64,000 bases of DNA, from assembly GCA_963932465.1 (NCBI GenBank), contig OZ010798.1:21214918-21278917 (forward strand). Direction: 5' to 3'. Below the pieces are notes generated by a model that was not told the origin of the DNA, searched no databases, and worked only from the letters and a program-made list of their open reading frames with translations. Shown in pieces: positions 62,009-64,000 of this stretch. The translations under genes and the position numbers were made by a program. Within the stretch, counting starts at the first letter, position 1; the number at the start of each line of letters is the position of its first letter. Origin of the DNA: Maratus speciosus (taxonomy: Eukaryota; Arthropoda; Arachnida; Araneae; Salticidae).

Positions 62009-64000
62009 ACTATACTAATATCATAAAGAGGTAAAAATTGTTTATTTGTAGGAGGTAAGCTCTGAAACTACCCAACCGATTCCAAAAGTAATGGTATCAA
62101 AATGATGGTGTTAGTCCAACTTAGAACATAGGCTATATCTTATGTCCGTGCCACTGGCCAAAAGGGGGCGCAGGAGCAAAAAACGTTCTAAAAATGCGCT
62201 TTTTGTGTTACTGAAGGACCTAGAAACATGAAATTTAGAATGATAGTTACTTAGAAGATACTAATGAAATCTAACGACATTTCTTAAAAAAATCGAAATT
62301 AAAAAGGGGTGAAAATGCACGAAAAGCGTTCGAAAAAGCGTTCTAAATGGCGATTTTTACGCAATTTCAGGAAGTACCAAACCGATTTCAAAAATAATTG
62401 TGTCAAAATGATGGTGATAACCCTTGCTCCAACATAGACTGCATTTTATGTCGGTGTCACTACGCCTAAAGGGGGTGCAGGAGCAAAAAACGTTCGAAAT
62501 TGCGATTTATGTGTTACTGAAGGGTCCAGATACATGGAATTTGGAATGGTAGTTACTTATAAGATATAAATGATCTCTAAGAACATTACTTAAAAAATTC
62601 GAAATTTAAAAGGGGTTAAAATGCGCGAAAAGTGTTCTAAAAAACGTTCTAAATGGTGATTTCTACGCAATCTCAGAAAGTACCTAACCAATTTCAAAAG
62701 TAATGGTTGGAAATTGATGATGACAGCCCTTGCTGCAAATTAGGATCTAATTCATATCAGTGTCACTGCCCCAAAGGGGATATGAAGGAGCAAAAAACGA
62801 TCTAAATTGCGTTTTTTGTAATACTGCAGGGGTTAGCAACTTCAAACTAGGCATGGTAGTTACTTATAAGATATAAATGATCTCTAAGAACATTTCCTAA
62901 ATAATTCGAAATTTAAAAGGGGTGAAAATGGACAAAAAACGTTCTAAAAAACGTTCTAAATTGCGATTTCTACGCAATCTCAGAAAGTATCCAACCGATT
63001 TCAAAAGTAATGGTTGGAAATTGATGATGACAGCCCTTGTTCCAATTTAGGATCCATTTCATGTCGGCGTTACTATCACCTTGTGGTTGCATTTTAAAAA
63101 ATGTTCTAAATTGTGATTTTTTTAATACTGAAGGGCTAGCAACTTGAAATTTGGCATGGTAATTACTTATGAGATGTAAATACTCTCTGAGAACAGTTCC
63201 TTAAAAATTTGAAATTTGAAAGGGGTGAAAATGAACGAAAAGCGTTCTAAAAACGTTCTAAATAGCGATTTCTATGCAATATCAGGAAGTATAAACCGAT
63301 TTCAGAAGTAATTGTTTCAAATTGATGGTTGCAGTCCCCGCTCCAACATAACCTATATTTTACGTTGTTGTCACTACCACATGGGGGTTACAGGAGCAAA
63401 AATTGTTCTAAATTGCGTTTTTTGTGTTACTGAGGGGGTCTAACATTTTAAATTTGGAATGGTAATTACTTCAAAGATGCAAATGCTTTCTAAGAATTGT
63501 CGAAAGAAAATTCCGAATTTAAAAGGATGAAGTAGACGAAAAGCTTTCTATAAGCGCTCTAATTTAGATTTTTATGCAATCGTATGAAATACGAAACCGG
63601 TTTCAAAGATAATGGTTGCAAATTGATGGTGATAGAACCTACTCAATCTTAAGCTATATTTTATGTCGAGGGTTACAGGAGCAAAAAACTTTCTAAATTG
63701 CGATTTCTGCGGTACTGTAGAGGCTAGAAATTTTAAATGCTATAGCACGGTAGTTACTTATAAAATATAAATGTTCTCTAAGAACAGTCGGAAATAAATT
63801 CGAAATTAAAAAGGGGTAAACGAAGGGAAGGAGCGAAAAGAATTCTAAAAGAGTCCTAAATTACGATCTCTATGGAATCTCAGGAAATAATAAACCGATT
63901 ACAGAAGTTATTGATTGAGAATCAAGAGTGATAGTCCATGATCCTATACGGGCTATATTTTATTCCGGTGTCACTACCACCTGGTTAGCAGGAGCAACAC
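62009..64000 (+). mobile_element. Helitron 5' part with ~303-bp tandem repeats, cut by window end
   Basis: The start CTATACTAATATCATAAAGA is the common arthropod Helitron 5' terminus. The body repeats a unit carrying AACCGATTTCAAAAGTAAT, AGGGGTGAAAATG and AAAACGTTCTAAA; the AACCGAT landmark recurs at about 62074, 62380, 62686, 62993, 63294, 63595 and 63893, a spacing of 298-307 bp. No coding frame. The 3' end is outside the window. Confidence 0.72.

Larger units (their letters stand above)
57954..64000. other. Region upstream of the placed exons
   Basis: 58.1-58.4 kb has a right-hand MITE end (finishing GTAGTACCG at about 58377). 58.48-58.86 kb is a repeat tail. 59.09-60.99 kb is a Helentron-like element. 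61.0-61.2 kb is a short, less AT-rich stretch with CpGs and a minus-strand GCGAG/GTAAAT donor-like site that might be a non-coding first exon. 61.47 kb is a Helitron 3' end and 62.01 kb onward a Helitron 5' part. Confidence 0.4.

Overview
The window looks like one stretch of a large, AT-rich, repeat-packed animal genome, most likely an arthropod and possibly a spider. This rests on the spliced gene, the many Helitrons, MITEs and mariner relics, and the long introns. The species-level guess is inference only. Almost no open reading frame here is a gene by itself.

The backbone is a single multi-exon gene on the minus strand that runs through nearly the whole window and leaves it at base 1. I can place seven exons with good splice sites: 57623-56780, 53058-52964, 47587-47395, 41843-41699, 10253-10204, 7389-7279 and 58-1. 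Reading phases match at every junction except 47395 to 41843, where a small exon appears to be missing. A further possible start exon lies at 57953-57886. Two short ATG exons (12391-12344 and 26643-26611) could be alternative starts for the 3' half. They sit in two copies of a duplicated intron segment. I do not recognise the protein. Its N-terminal exon is acidic and serine-rich; the rest is short, proline- and tyrosine-bearing exons.

The introns are nests of mobile elements. 1-3.3 kb: TTAA-flanked MITEs, hAT-like MITEs with 8-bp duplications (one inside another) and a Helitron 3' end. 11.2-13.0 and 24.3-29.4 kb: a duplicated segment. 14.6-17 kb: a dispersed element. 17.4-22.35 kb: a satellite-like array with a 147-bp period. 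22.85-24.15 kb: a decayed mariner-type transposase split by a TTAA MITE. 27-29 kb: a complete non-autonomous Helitron. 29.1 and 32.6-32.9 kb: tRNA-like sequences, one pair forming an inverted repeat. 33.9-35.8 kb: a TA-flanked element carrying a non-LTR retrotransposon fragment. 39.0-40.3 kb: a Helitron whose empty site is visible at 14.1 kb. 41.9-49.7 kb: more MITEs and foldbacks. 50.5-52.7 and 59.1-61.0 kb: two copies of a Helentron-like element with ~326-bp internal repeats. 62.0 kb to the end: another Helitron with ~303-bp repeats.

The most interesting signals are the phase-consistent giant gene, the duplicated candidate start exons, the nucleosome-sized repeat periods in two unrelated arrays, and the insertion histories that can be read directly from empty sites and target duplications.
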